Shown: positions 37,047 through 44,124, counted from the stretch's first letter. The stretch is 64,000 nucleotides of DNA from Bifidobacterium vansinderenii (GCF_002234915.1 NZ_NEWD01000007.1:1-64000); one strand, 5' to 3'. The notes: generated by a model from the sequence alone, not told the origin. Made by a program: numbers and translations.

Positions 37047-37127
37047 GCGGTTCACAAATCGAAGAAACCCGTAAAACGTGGTGATATTTCAACGGGATTG
37101 GTTGTATATCTTCGATTTGTGAACCGC
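37047..37127. repeat. 81-bp inverted-repeat element, copy 2
   Basis: The same 19-bp arms as copy 1 lie at 37047-37065 and 37109-37127, again with a 43-bp loop, here containing a nested CCCGT/ACGGG pair. The right arm touches the TAG stop of the PPOX-type gene on the minus strand, so it may act as its terminator. The 126 bp between copies are AT-rich and hold no gene. Confidence 0.85.
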
Positions 37128-37762
37128 TAATGGCGTTTATGAGGCTTGGCATGAATCTTCGCGGTGAATCGCGTCGACTCGATCTTCCATACCGCAACGC
37201 TCGCCGCCTGCTGCGGGGTGAACGGAATGTTCGCGGTGCCCATCTGCTGCTCCATGAGCAGCTGCAGACCGCGGATCTTCTCATCCACGTCGGTCACGAT
37301 GCTCGCCGTACCGTTGCCGATCACCGATTTGAACGCCTCGCCCCAATTGCACCAAGCGCGTCCCTCGATGATTTCCCGATCCGTGTTCATCTCGAACGCC
37401 ACCGGCAGCGCATTGCCTGCCGCCGTGATCGCATCATACTTGCGGCCCTCCGGCGCGGAATGCATATACAGGGTCAGCGTGCCGGCGAGGTCGCCGGTAT
37501 CTGCGGCGCCATCGGTATTGTCGGTGTCTCCGGCGTCGTATGCGAATCCGAAGTTCATCGGCACGATCGTCAGCCCCTCGGCGTCCACATACGACACGTG
37601 CACCACATCACAGTGCCGCACGATATCAAGCATCTGCTGGATATCGGTCACTTCACGGTCGGCGCGACGCATACGCCGATGCGCGCCGGCGATGGTCTTC
37701 TCATCATGGCGTTTGGCTGGCTTGTGCAGAGCCGCAAGATCCTCGGGACGTTCATCGGTCAT
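37127..37762 (-). CDS. pyridoxamine 5'-phosphate oxidase family protein
   Basis: The 211-residue protein has the flavin-binding split-barrel pattern of the PPOX-like/FMN-binding group related to NimA: MRRADREVTDIQQMLDIVRH, then HVSYVDAEGLTIVPMNFGFAY, TLYMHSAPEGRKYDAI and the late FTAKIHAKPHKRH. It probably binds FMN or heme; the reaction is unknown. ATG 37762 is chosen because the longer upstream frame reads antisense across an integrase relic. It is the last chromosomal gene before the integrated element. Confidence 0.85.
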   Translation of the reverse strand: MTDERPEDLAALHKPAKRHDEKTIAGAHRRMRRADREVTDIQQMLDIVRHCDVVHVSYVDAEGLTIVPMNFGFAYDAGDTDNTDGAADTGDLAGTLTLYMHSAPEGRKYDAITAAGNALPVAFEMNTDREIIEGRAWCNWGEAFKSVIGNGTASIVTDVDEKIRGLQLLMEQQMGTANIPFTPQQAASVAVWKIESTRFTAKIHAKPHKRH

Positions 37763-37870
37763 GATCGCCACTGTAGTCGCCGCGCGTAAAGGATGATGGC
37801 ATGATTCCGGGTGCCGGGCGATGGCCGATTCGACGGGCGACGCCTCGGAAGCGATTGGGCATATGGGGGC

Positions 37871-37993
37871 GTGGCCGTGACGCTGAACACGTACGCGGCC
37901 CTGTTCCCGAGCAGGCTGGATGATGTGGCGGACGCCTTGGAACGCAACCGCGCCGCCGCCATCGTGTCCCATCGTGTCCCGAAGCAGTCGTAG
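37871..37993 (+). pseudogene. 3' relic of a tyrosine integrase gene
   Basis: The 40 codons before the stop at 37991-37993 encode VAVTLNTYAALFPSRLDDVADAL and more, matching the C-terminus of the intact integrase at 44800-46101 (AAVTLNTYAALFPDRMDDVADAL), including the catalytic Tyr. It ends 13 bp before the 75-bp attL repeat, just as the intact gene ends before attR. Everything upstream of the Tyr motif is lost. This is the remnant of an earlier element at the same tRNA. Confidence 0.85.
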
Positions 37994-38006
37994 CGGATAT
38001 GACGAA

Positions 38007-38081
38007 GCCCTTGGATCCTAATGTTTCCAAGGGCTGTGTGGTGACCCCGGCCGGGTTCGAACCGGCGACCTACAGATTAGA
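38007..38081. repeat. attL, 75-bp direct repeat
   Basis: Identical to 46103-46177. It contains the hairpin GCCCTTGGA/TCCAAGGGC and the 3' half of tRNA-Arg up to the anticodon region (ends GATTAGA). The sequences diverge immediately on both sides, which marks the recombined core. Confidence 0.95.
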
Positions 38082-38405
38082 TTCAAACCGTGTTGGCAGA
38101 TGCCGACTGACTGTAAAAGGTTGCAGCAGAAGGGGTATTTGCCTATTGAAGGGTATCGATTGGTTGCAACCTGGACTAGCTGATTACGGCAAAATGAGTA
38201 GTTCAGTGCGTCCCAATTGCGTCCAGCAGGGCAGCGGATCCGTGCCCGATGCCGGCGCTATCAAGATTGGCCGGCACCCTCTCACATAAAGTGTCCAAAG
38301 TGGCCGACATGGCCGAAGTGTCCAATGGCAGTGGATCCACAGCAGGTGCCTGCGCTACCGACATCAGCCAACCTCCGGTCCGACAGCGCTGCGGAACTGT
38401 ATGAT

Positions 38406-38494
38406 GAAAGCAATGAAGCGCCCTAGATTGACACCTCCTTTCAACACATGCGGTGACGCATGTGGGTGACATTCTAGGGCGCTTCATTGCTTTC
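38406..38494. other. nested hairpin with perfect 22-bp arms
   Basis: Arms 38406-38427 and 38473-38494 are perfectly complementary (beginning GAAAGCAATGAAGCG). The 45-base loop holds a second hairpin CACATGCG GTGA CGCATGTG with a GNRA-type loop. The left part of the loop reads CACCTCCTTTC, like the anti-Shine-Dalgarno tail of 16S rRNA. It lies downstream of the leftward capsid operon and may terminate it, be a processed RNA, or be a replication or packaging signal. The region 38082-38724 has no convincing gene; it also holds AAGTGTCCAA twice (38289, 38316), three GGTGACG motifs and a small hairpin CCCCGA/TCGGGG (38551-38565). Confidence 0.7.
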
Positions 38495-38724
38495 ACGGGA
38501 ATGGTGATCCCCGAAAAGAGCAAAGGCGCTCAACTGGGATACTCTCCGTACCCCGATCGTCGGGGTGACGCAACGGTGACGGTAACCGTAACGCTTATAA
38601 GGCTGGAAGCCAAGCGCGACAACGGTCTTAGCCGTGACATGTCACGGATACGAATCCTCGGGGAGATATCGGCCCTATGCCGGTGGTGGCCTTGAAGGCT
38701 AGGGGAGGGTGTATCCCCCTACCC

Positions 38725-38910
38725 CTATGCCACGTCCACGACGCGGTTGCCCTTCACGGTGTCGTACAGCAGCTGCGCCGGTGTCGGGGAATGTTCTCCT
38801 GCGCCGAAGAAGCTGCCGGTGTACAGGCCGAATGCCGAATCGTCCGCCAGTCTTTCGGCGATCTCCGTGTCCACGGTGGAGTCAGGCAGTCGGTCGGTCG
38901 TGCTGGCCAT
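38725..38910 (-). CDS. small hypothetical protein downstream of capsid
   Basis: The 61-residue acidic protein contains TEIAERLADDSAFGLYTGSF. It is not recognised. The start overlaps the upstream ORF by 29 bp and has AAGGA nine bases before the ATG. It is the last gene of the leftward operon. Position directly after the capsid gene would suit a decoration, scaffolding or head-completion role, which is speculation. Confidence 0.55.
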   Translation of the reverse strand: MASTTDRLPDSTVDTEIAERLADDSAFGLYTGSFFGAGEHSPTPAQLLYDTVKGNRVVDVA

Positions 38911-39109
38911 CGGAGTCGTCCTTGTCGTCGAGAAGGTGGTTGAGAGCTACCGCGCACAGGCAGTCCGAGATACGGCAGAGCGCTTCAAGGCGAATGAGTT
39001 CGCCTTCCGTGGCCAAGGTGTTGAACGCCTTGGCCCTGTTGAGCTTGGCGGTCATGTTGTCGCCCTGCATGGACTGGGGGAGGGCGAAGTCGTTTTCCGC
39101 AATGTTCAT
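38882..39109 (-). CDS. small hypothetical protein downstream of capsid
   Basis: The 75-residue protein (starting MNIAENDFALPQSMQGDN) is helical in character, with AFNTLATEGELIRLEALCRI and a charged C-terminus. AAAGGA lies seven bases before ATG 39109, preferred over ATG 39124. It follows the capsid stop by 11 bp, so it is co-transcribed. Not recognised. A scaffold or head protein is possible from position only. Confidence 0.6.
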   Translation of the reverse strand: MNIAENDFALPQSMQGDNMTAKLNRAKAFNTLATEGELIRLEALCRISDCLCAVALNHLLDDKDDSDGQHDRPTA

Positions 39110-39120
39110 GATTGGTCCTT

Positions 39121-39975
39121 TCACTCGTTGTCGGTGGTGTCGGTGGTGGTGATGATGGAGAGTCGGTTGGGGTGGACGACGCCGAAGCCGAAGCGGAACG
39201 TGCTGCGCATGAGCGTGATGTCACGCTCGAAGTACCTGTCCCTGCTGGCGTCGCCGGACACGCCGCCTGCGGCTGCGATGATCTCCCCCTTGTCGGTGAT
39301 GATGATCTTGTCGGCGGGGGCCTGCGCGTTGAGGGTTACGGGGATGCCGAACAGGACGGGGACGGGCGCGTTGGCGACGTCCGGGCTGATCTGCGGGGTG
39401 CCGTCCGCCAAGCGGAGTTTCAGCAGCTTGGCCCATGTGCCGTACCCCATGATGATGTGGGTCGGGGTGCCGCCGTTCTCGCTGATCTGGGTGATGCCGT
39501 CGATGATCGGGTTAAGTCCGTCGTTGCTGTCGGCGATGTTGCCGGCAACGGGGATGCCGGGATAGTTGAACAGTCCCGTCACGCCGGACGCGCCTTCGGC
39601 GGGCGCGGGATTCTGGAGGAACACGGCGTCGGCCTTGGCGATGATGCTACGTGCCATGCCTTTCCCGAGCATGGTTTTCACGCCTGCAGCGTAGTTGGCC
39701 TCATTGGTGATCGGGTTGATTACGGCGACCTTCTGCGTATGAATGGTCAGAACGCTGACAGCGGCGTTGCCTTCGGGGATTTCCTCGCCTTCCTTGACGA
39801 TCTGCGCTGCGGGGAGGGTTTCGACGTAGGGGACGTTGAGTACCGGAGTGTCGCCCTCGACCTGTCCGCCTGCGGTGGCGTGGGTGAGGATGAGCGCGTC
39901 CGGGATGATCGATTCGGCCTGAAAGTAGTTCGCGCTGTATACGCTTGGCGCGTTTCCTGTGGTGACTTCCGCCAT
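39121..39975 (-). CDS. phage major capsid protein, HK97 fold type
   Basis: The 284-residue protein resembles HK97-type major capsid proteins. The early VPYVETLPAAQIVKEGEEIP strand and E-loop-like stretch, the central GLFNYPGIPV, the IIMGYGTWAKLLKL segment and the final STFRFGFGVVHPNRLSI are the usual landmarks. It starts almost at the E-loop, with no N-terminal delta/scaffold domain, and no protease gene is adjacent. The RBS is GGAAAGAAGAA. An intrinsic terminator sits 35 bp upstream, so expression may need antitermination or a helper-phage signal. Encapsulin is less likely since the gene lies in an integrated element. Confidence 0.82.
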   Translation of the reverse strand: MAEVTTGNAPSVYSANYFQAESIIPDALILTHATAGGQVEGDTPVLNVPYVETLPAAQIVKEGEEIPEGNAAVSVLTIHTQKVAVINPITNEANYAAGVKTMLGKGMARSIIAKADAVFLQNPAPAEGASGVTGLFNYPGIPVAGNIADSNDGLNPIIDGITQISENGGTPTHIIMGYGTWAKLLKLRLADGTPQISPDVANAPVPVLFGIPVTLNAQAPADKIIITDKGEIIAAAGGVSGDASRDRYFERDITLMRSTFRFGFGVVHPNRLSIITTTDTTDNE

Positions 39976-40008
39976 GTTTTTTCTTCTTTCCGCGCCCTCA
40001 CGGGCTGC

Positions 40009-40069
40009 GAAAAAAGAGGAACGCAGTCGTCGGGCGCAATAGTCGTGTTGCGCCGTCCGGCTGCGTTCC
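40009..40069 (-). terminator. intrinsic terminator in the capsid gene leader
   Basis: On the minus strand, GGAACGCAG/CTGCGTTCC (40061-40069 with 40018-40026) and inner GGCGCAA/TTGCGCC form a long stem followed by TCTTTTTT (A-run 40010-40015 on plus). A second hairpin GCCC GTGA GGGC lies between it and the capsid RBS. The stem separates early genes from the capsid gene. Confidence 0.8.
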
Positions 40070-40114
40070 GTATAACCTTCAAACGAGACCGATCATTTGA
40101 ATGGCTTACAGGGG

Positions 40115-40294
40115 TTATTCTACACCCTGTCGTGTTTCCTCCCCTGATTGCTGTTGCTGTGCGAGGGTTTTCCAGTAGCGTTTCTCACGTCGGCGTCTGG
40201 CGGATTCCAAGGTGAGGGACTGGATTTGTCGTATGAGCTGCGCGCGGCTCATGTGCCGGTAGGGTTCCGGCTCATTGGCCCTGTCCGTGTCCAT
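40115..40294 (-). CDS. small hypothetical protein, 59 residues
   Basis: Reading MDTDRANEPEPYRHMSRAQL and continuing with a highly basic helix (LESARRRREKRYWKTLAQQQQ) to TAA at 40115. GGAGG lies 10 bases before the ATG. It overlaps the stop of the upstream ORF by 23 bp, in line with the coupled operon. Not recognised. The charge pattern could suit a nucleic-acid-binding role, but that is only suggestive. It is the last gene before the capsid leader terminator. Confidence 0.6.
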   Translation of the reverse strand: MDTDRANEPEPYRHMSRAQLIRQIQSLTLESARRRREKRYWKTLAQQQQSGEETRQGVE

Positions 40295-40454
40295 TCGGGG
40301 TGTCCTCCGTGAGTCTGTCGCCTATGCGGGTGAGCTGGTCGGCTATCCGGCACAATGCGTGCAGCATGTCGTCTCGCTGTCCGCCCTGTCCGAGTTCCGA
40401 TAGGTATCGGTCCTCGAGGGACTTGTGTTTGGTGCGTGTTCGTCGTCTCGGCAC
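40272..40454 (-). CDS. small hypothetical protein, 60 residues, GTG start
   Basis: From GTG 40454 the protein has a basic N-terminus (VPRRRTRTKHKS) and a helix DDMLHALCRIADQLTRIGDR with heptad-like spacing. AGGAG lies seven bases before the GTG. The frame overlaps the 3' part of the neighbouring ORF in another frame. The helix composition looks genuine; function is unknown. Confidence 0.5.
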   Translation of the reverse strand: MPRRRTRTKHKSLEDRYLSELGQGGQRDDMLHALCRIADQLTRIGDRLTEDTPNGHGQGQ

Positions 40455-40594
40455 TGGCTGTCTCCTTGCTGTTGTTGCTTGGCCTTCTGGTAGGCGCGTA
40501 TGAATGGCGTGGGGTGCTTCCATGGCTTGCCGTGGTGGGCTGCCTGTCGTTGGCTGAGTGCCTGCTCGGCCGGGGGGATCCGTACCACGCTCAT
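40343..40594 (-). CDS. small hypothetical protein, 83 residues
   Basis: It starts at ATG 40594 in an ATGA overlap with the HTH gene upstream. The first 45 residues (MSVVRIPPAEQALSQRQAAH, then PWKHPTPFIRAYQKAKQQQQ) look protein-like; the remainder is low complexity and overlaps the 60-residue ORF in another frame. The tail may be non-conserved. Not recognised. Confidence 0.45.
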   Translation of the reverse strand: MSVVRIPPAEQALSQRQAAHHGKPWKHPTPFIRAYQKAKQQQQGDSQCRDDEHAPNTSPSRTDTYRNSDRADSETTCCTHCAG

Positions 40595-41289
40595 TCGGCC
40601 CCCGTCGTGGACATGGTGGGCTGCTGGATCCGCGCGCCGGGGTAGCGGCGGCGTATGGTGCGGACGACGGACGCCATGTCCAGAAGCCATGAATGCAGTC
40701 CCATGACGTTCCCGGCCAAGCGTTCCAGATCATCGGGGGATGTCACCTGAATGTCGTCCGTCTCCAGAGTGAAGTCGATCAGCTGGTCGTCCCTCCCGTC
40801 AGTGGCGATGCTTGCGACGAAGCCGAGTCCGAAGAGAGGGGCCTTCCCCGTGTACAGCAGGGTGTACGAGTTGTCCATGTCGTCCGGCCTGCCGTCCGTC
40901 CATTCCTCGAGCCTGCCGGGCCTGTATTCCGGTATGGGTTCCCGTTCGCATTCTGCGACGAACTCGGCGAACGGCATGTTGAACGCCTTGGCGAACCGGT
41001 CCATGTCCTCGATGTTGACGGAACAGTTCGCGTCGAGGATCCGGTCAAGCAGTTCGGGGTGGATCCCCGAATGGTCGGCCAGATCATCGCGTGTCCAGTC
41101 GCGCTCGTTGGCGAGTCGGGCCACGACGTCCAGAATGGCGTCGTCCCCGGCGTTGCTGCTGCGTGGTGGCATGTTGTGTTCGACGGTGAGCGTCGGCGTG
41201 GCTGCGGTGGGCGTGGCCTGCACGCCTTCTGCGGCGTCGGACGGTTCGGACTGTTTGGCCGGTTTGGACGCTTGGTGTGTGAGGGTCAT
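40591..41289 (-). CDS. HTH domain protein (XRE-like) of the element
   Basis: The 232-residue protein has a disordered Ala/Thr/Pro-rich N-terminus and a lambda-repressor-like HTH at about 60-120 (RDWTRDDLADHSGIHPELLD, then FAKAFNMPFAEFVAECE). The C-terminal region of about 100 residues is unassigned. It may regulate the element or take part in replication control. ATG 41289 overlaps the upstream stop (ATGA) and AAGGAG precedes it. Alternative upstream starts read through the other frame of the neighbour and are rejected. Confidence 0.65.
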   Translation of the reverse strand: MTLTHQASKPAKQSEPSDAAEGVQATPTAATPTLTVEHNMPPRSSNAGDDAILDVVARLANERDWTRDDLADHSGIHPELLDRILDANCSVNIEDMDRFAKAFNMPFAEFVAECEREPIPEYRPGRLEEWTDGRPDDMDNSYTLLYTGKAPLFGLGFVASIATDGRDDQLIDFTLETDDIQVTSPDDLERLAGNVMGLHSWLLDMASVVRTIRRRYPGARIQQPTMSTTGAE

Positions 41290-41543
41290 TTCGTGTACTC
41301 CTTGGGGTTGTTGCTGGTTGCGATGATGTGGGCGAGTCTGGTGAGGCTGGCGCCGGTCACTGCCGCGTCGTCGGGCATGGCGGGCAGTTGCAGGGTGATG
41401 GTGTTTGGATTCCCGGTCATGATCGCCTGCGCGCACTCCGCGAGGATCCGCGCTGCCAAGAGTCGGGCTTGCAGGCGTGGCGCGTCGAGGTCCGGTTGGG
41501 CGCGGATGTCCAGAGTCGGCGGGTAGGTCTTCGGTGCGCTCAC
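41286..41543 (-). CDS. small hypothetical protein, 85 residues, GTG start
   Basis: GTG 41543 overlaps the TGA of the upstream gene (GTGA). The protein (MSAPKTYPPTLDIRAQPDLD, then helices RLQARLLAARILAECAQAIM and TGASLTRLAHIIATSNN) looks well formed. GGAG lies six bases before the start. Not recognised. Tight coupling on both sides supports a genuine operon gene. Confidence 0.6.
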   Translation of the reverse strand: MSAPKTYPPTLDIRAQPDLDAPRLQARLLAARILAECAQAIMTGNPNTITLQLPAMPDDAAVTGASLTRLAHIIATSNNPKEYTK

Positions 41544-41785
41544 GTCGTCTCCATTCCCTCGAGTGGCGGTTGGATCCAATGGCGTGGCCGGCGTGGCGGG
41601 GGAGTGTCGGGCAGTTGCAGTGAGTCCAAGAGAAGCGCCGTCTCGCACAGGGGGCAGCTCTCCCACGGTCCCGACTGCTTGGCCTGCCGTGTGGCGGTGT
41701 GGTCCGAGTACATGGTCAGTCCGCACAGGGTACGGACGGTCACATGATCGGACATGGTGTAGGTGCGGTGGATGATGCATGTCAT
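41540..41785 (-). CDS. small Cys-containing hypothetical protein
   Basis: The 81-residue protein has VRTLCGLTMYSDHTATRQ and ESCPLCETALLL. The Cys/His pairs could bind zinc, as in short actinobacteriophage proteins of the TCGxT...CPxC kind. The RBS is weak. It is the first gene to the left of the iteron region. Confidence 0.55.
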   Translation of the reverse strand: MTCIIHRTYTMSDHVTVRTLCGLTMYSDHTATRQAKQSGPWESCPLCETALLLDSLQLPDTPPPRRPRHWIQPPLEGMETT

Positions 41786-41830
41786 GGTGTCGTCTCGCTT
41801 CGTTTTCTCCGATGTATTGCGTCTATCTGG

Positions 41831-42215
41831 TGCCTACACTGCCTACACGTTGGAATCATTGGGTTCCGGGTACCTACATTGCGGTGCCTACTGGTGCCTG
41901 CAACTGCCTACATCGTGGCGTCGTGTAGGCAGTCGTAGGCAGTTGTGGGCAGTCCCGTGTAGGCAGTCGAAAGCGTTGCGGCAGTAGGTGTAGGCACTGT
42001 AGGCACCTATTTTCCGCGTTCCCTTTCGGGGGAGAGTGAGTAGAACGTGCCGCCTGTCGGTCTTCCCGAGGAAGGGGTGTAACTTGTGTAACTGTGTAAC
42101 TATCCCCGACTGAGGCAAAGTTACAGAGTTACACAAGTTACACGGTTCCGGAAAGCGGGAGTGATACTTTCGACCACTCCGGAAAGTTACAGAGTTACAC
42201 AAGTTACACGGTTCC
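41831..42215. other. candidate replication origin with two iteron families
   Basis: Family 1: TGCCTACAC at 41831, 41840, 41905 (with variants at 41871, 41885, 41895), then the inverse GTGTAGGCA at 41923, 41957, 41988 and variants at 41934, 41943, 41997. The arrays face each other. Family 2: GTGTAAC at 42077, 42086, 42094, then GTTACAC/G at 42120, 42128, 42137, 42186, 42194, 42203, inside a perfect 33-bp direct repeat (42117-42149 and 42183-42215). It lies directly after the RepA-type gene, as in satellites whose initiator binds adjacent iterons. No gene lies in 41786-42228. Confidence 0.75.
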
Positions 42216-42228
42216 AGAAGGGGGGCTG

Positions 42229-43329
42229 TCACTCTGCCGGTATCGGCTCATAGACACCCCGTTTCCGCTGGCGGATCCGTCCCGCATCCAAGGCCCTGCG
42301 CAGGTAAAGACGCGCCTTGCCGTCATCGATGCCGAGCGTGGCGGCGACATCCTTGGGCGAAACGCCCTCGGAGTGATCGTTCACGACGCGGATCACTTCG
42401 GCCATCATGTCGCCCACTGGCGAGGTCTGCCGGTACTCCCTAGCAGCCTCCGCGGCCTTCTCGAGACTGTCGCCGCACAGGGTCCATAAGCCGTTCTCCC
42501 CGAATTCCAGCAGGTAGTCACCCTCCGCGCCGTCCCTCGAGGTCACCTGAAGCGTTCCCTTGGACTCGCCACGCTTGCGGTCAAGCTTCAGGATCGCGTC
42601 GGCGGCGCCGGCCACGCCGTTCGTTCCCGACACGCTGTCGAGGAAGTCGCCCGACTCCGCCTTGCGGGTATGATGCACCACTATCATGGTCGCGCCGTCA
42701 CAGTCGGCCACCATCTCCTGAAGATCGCCCAGAAGCCGGTAGTCGCGCTCGTAGTCGGTCTCCCCTCCGCGCTTGGGGGAGAGCACCTTGTATTTGCCGA
42801 GCGTGTCCAGAATTATCAGTGGCTGCTTGTCGCGGTTGCTGCGGAGGAACTGGCCCACCACTTCGGTCAGGCTCATGTTTTCCGGGATCCTCACAGTGAA
42901 CTCGAGGTTGTCCGGAACTCCCTTGTCTGTCACTCCCAGTGAGTGAAGACGATTCTGCAAGCGTCGGAAACCGTCCTCGAGTGCCAAGTACAGTACCGGC
43001 CGTTCGTCCACCTTGATGGCGCCGAACGCATATCCTCCGATCGCTGCCGTGTACGCCAAGTGCAGCGACAGCCATGACTTGCCGATCTTGGGTGCTGCCA
43101 CGAGCAGCACAAGGCCTGTCTGGATCACACCTGTCACCAATTCCTTTACCGGGGGAAATTTCATCATCATCAGTTCCGAAGCCTTGCATGACTCCTGCTT
43201 GAGGAAGTCCCTGATATCCTTCTGGGTCATTGCGTTCTCCGCCACGTCAGACGTGGTGAAGATATTTTCCGATGGTTCATCGCGTTGCTTCTGATCCGTC
43301 ATCATCCTGTGGTCGAATGTCACTGTCAT
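42229..43329 (-). CDS. AAA ATPase of the RepA/DnaB helicase type, probable replication initiator
   Basis: The 366-residue protein has a RecA-fold core: Walker A APKIGKS (79-85), Walker B LIILDTLGK and the sensor VVHHTRK. This is the hexameric RepA/RSF1010 helicase group used by plasmids and phages. A C-terminal winged helix (about 318-360, GVSPKDVAATLGIDDGKARL) may bind the iterons. It overlaps the upstream gene by ATGA and ends 14 bp before the iteron region. It most likely drives replication of the excised element. Confidence 0.85.
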   Translation of the reverse strand: MTVTFDHRMMTDQKQRDEPSENIFTTSDVAENAMTQKDIRDFLKQESCKASELMMMKFPPVKELVTGVIQTGLVLLVAAPKIGKSWLSLHLAYTAAIGGYAFGAIKVDERPVLYLALEDGFRRLQNRLHSLGVTDKGVPDNLEFTVRIPENMSLTEVVGQFLRSNRDKQPLIILDTLGKYKVLSPKRGGETDYERDYRLLGDLQEMVADCDGATMIVVHHTRKAESGDFLDSVSGTNGVAGAADAILKLDRKRGESKGTLQVTSRDGAEGDYLLEFGENGLWTLCGDSLEKAAEAAREYRQTSPVGDMMAEVIRVVNDHSEGVSPKDVAATLGIDDGKARLYLRRALDAGRIRQRKRGVYEPIPAE

Positions 43330-43532
43330 AGCGTGGTCCTTACGTTCAGTGGCTCATAGGGGTGTCCCGCTGCGGTGCGGGGGATGCCGTCTCCCCGGTA
43401 CCAACCGCGTAGTGGGGGTGCGCCGTGCAGCAGCTCGGCTTCGTACTGGCGGCGCGCGTTCAAATATTCGTGGAAGTGGATGGCGCCGGGCGTTTCGTAG
43501 AGCGCCCTGAGCGCCTGCGTGATGTCCGTCAT
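43326..43532 (-). CDS. small hypothetical protein, 68 residues
   Basis: It contains ALRALYETPGAIHFHEYLNA and a proline/glycine-rich C-terminus. Its start is 4 bp after the stop of the upstream gene and its stop overlaps the ATPase start by 4 bp, so it is an operon member. Not recognised. Confidence 0.6.
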   Translation of the reverse strand: MTDITQALRALYETPGAIHFHEYLNARRQYEAELLHGAPPLRGWYRGDGIPRTAAGHPYEPLNVRTTL

Positions 43533-43536
43533 GGGT

Positions 43537-43845
43537 CTAGCCTTCGTCGGCCTTCATCTGCCTGTGGTCGGCGTTGTGGACTAGCCACGCGCACCACATG
43601 GCGGTCGCCTGTTCGGGGTCCAAGCGGATCTCGCCTGCGGTCAGTCCCTCGCCCTGAGTGATGAGCATTCCCCCGTCATCGAGCATGGTGACGTGCAGGG
43701 GACGCCATGGGCGGGCGTGGTTCACGAGGTCGAGCGTGTCCGTGTAGACTGGATCCTGATTCAGGGCTTGAGTATGTACCGAATCATTCTTATTGGGCGT
43801 CTGGGGTGCTGCAACACTCCGGGCGCCGTTCTTCTTCCTGTTCAT
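43537..43845 (-). CDS. small hypothetical protein, 102 residues
   Basis: The protein has a basic, disordered N-terminus and an ordered C-terminal half (RPLHVTMLDDGGMLITQGEG, then LDPEQATAMWCAWLVHNADH). AAGGAGG precedes it. ATG 43845 shares one base with the upstream TGA (TGATG). A GTG at 43848 is also in frame. Not recognised; probably an accessory of the replication module. Confidence 0.6.
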   Translation of the reverse strand: MNRKKNGARSVAAPQTPNKNDSVHTQALNQDPVYTDTLDLVNHARPWRPLHVTMLDDGGMLITQGEGLTAGEIRLDPEQATAMWCAWLVHNADHRQMKADEG

Positions 43846-44102
43846 CACTGGTTGCCCTCCTTGGCTTCGGCGGTGCTGGTGTAGGTGTTCCTAGAGATGA
43901 AGTCCAAGACGTCGGACTTCTTGTAGCGGACCACGCGGCCCATCTTCACGAACGGGATACCACGGCCCTCGCTGCGCCAGAACGCGAGCGTGCTGGTCGG
44001 GATCCCCGTCGTGTTGAACACCTGCTGCGGACTGTTCAACGGATCCAGCTGCGCGGCGATGGCGTCCAAGTCAGACGACGGGGTGACGGTCGGCATAGAC
44101 AT
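43845..44102 (-). CDS. AlpA/excisionase-like helix-turn-helix protein
   Basis: The 85-residue protein has the MerR/AlpA-type HTH: VFNTTGIPTSTLAFWRSEGR, then IPFVKMGRVVRYKKSDVLDF. Such proteins act as excisionases or activators in phages and satellites. AAAGGAG lies six bases before the ATG. It is the first gene of the leftward operon, transcribed from the operator region shared with the XRE repressor. In PICIs AlpA-like proteins control excision; the role here is inferred. Confidence 0.8.
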   Translation of the reverse strand: MSMPTVTPSSDLDAIAAQLDPLNSPQQVFNTTGIPTSTLAFWRSEGRGIPFVKMGRVVRYKKSDVLDFISRNTYTSTAEAKEGNQ

Positions 44103-44124
44103 AACAACTCCTTTGGCTGTCCTT

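Noticed and set aside
38203-38523. 106-codon minus-strand frame at the left end of the element
   Set aside because: It begins across the 22-bp inverted repeat, has no usable RBS in frame, and its translation has no ordered protein character.
39121-39975. Encapsulin instead of phage capsid
   Set aside because: The protein shares the HK97 fold with encapsulins, but the gene lies inside an integrase-bearing element between att sites with phage-type regulators and no cargo enzyme.
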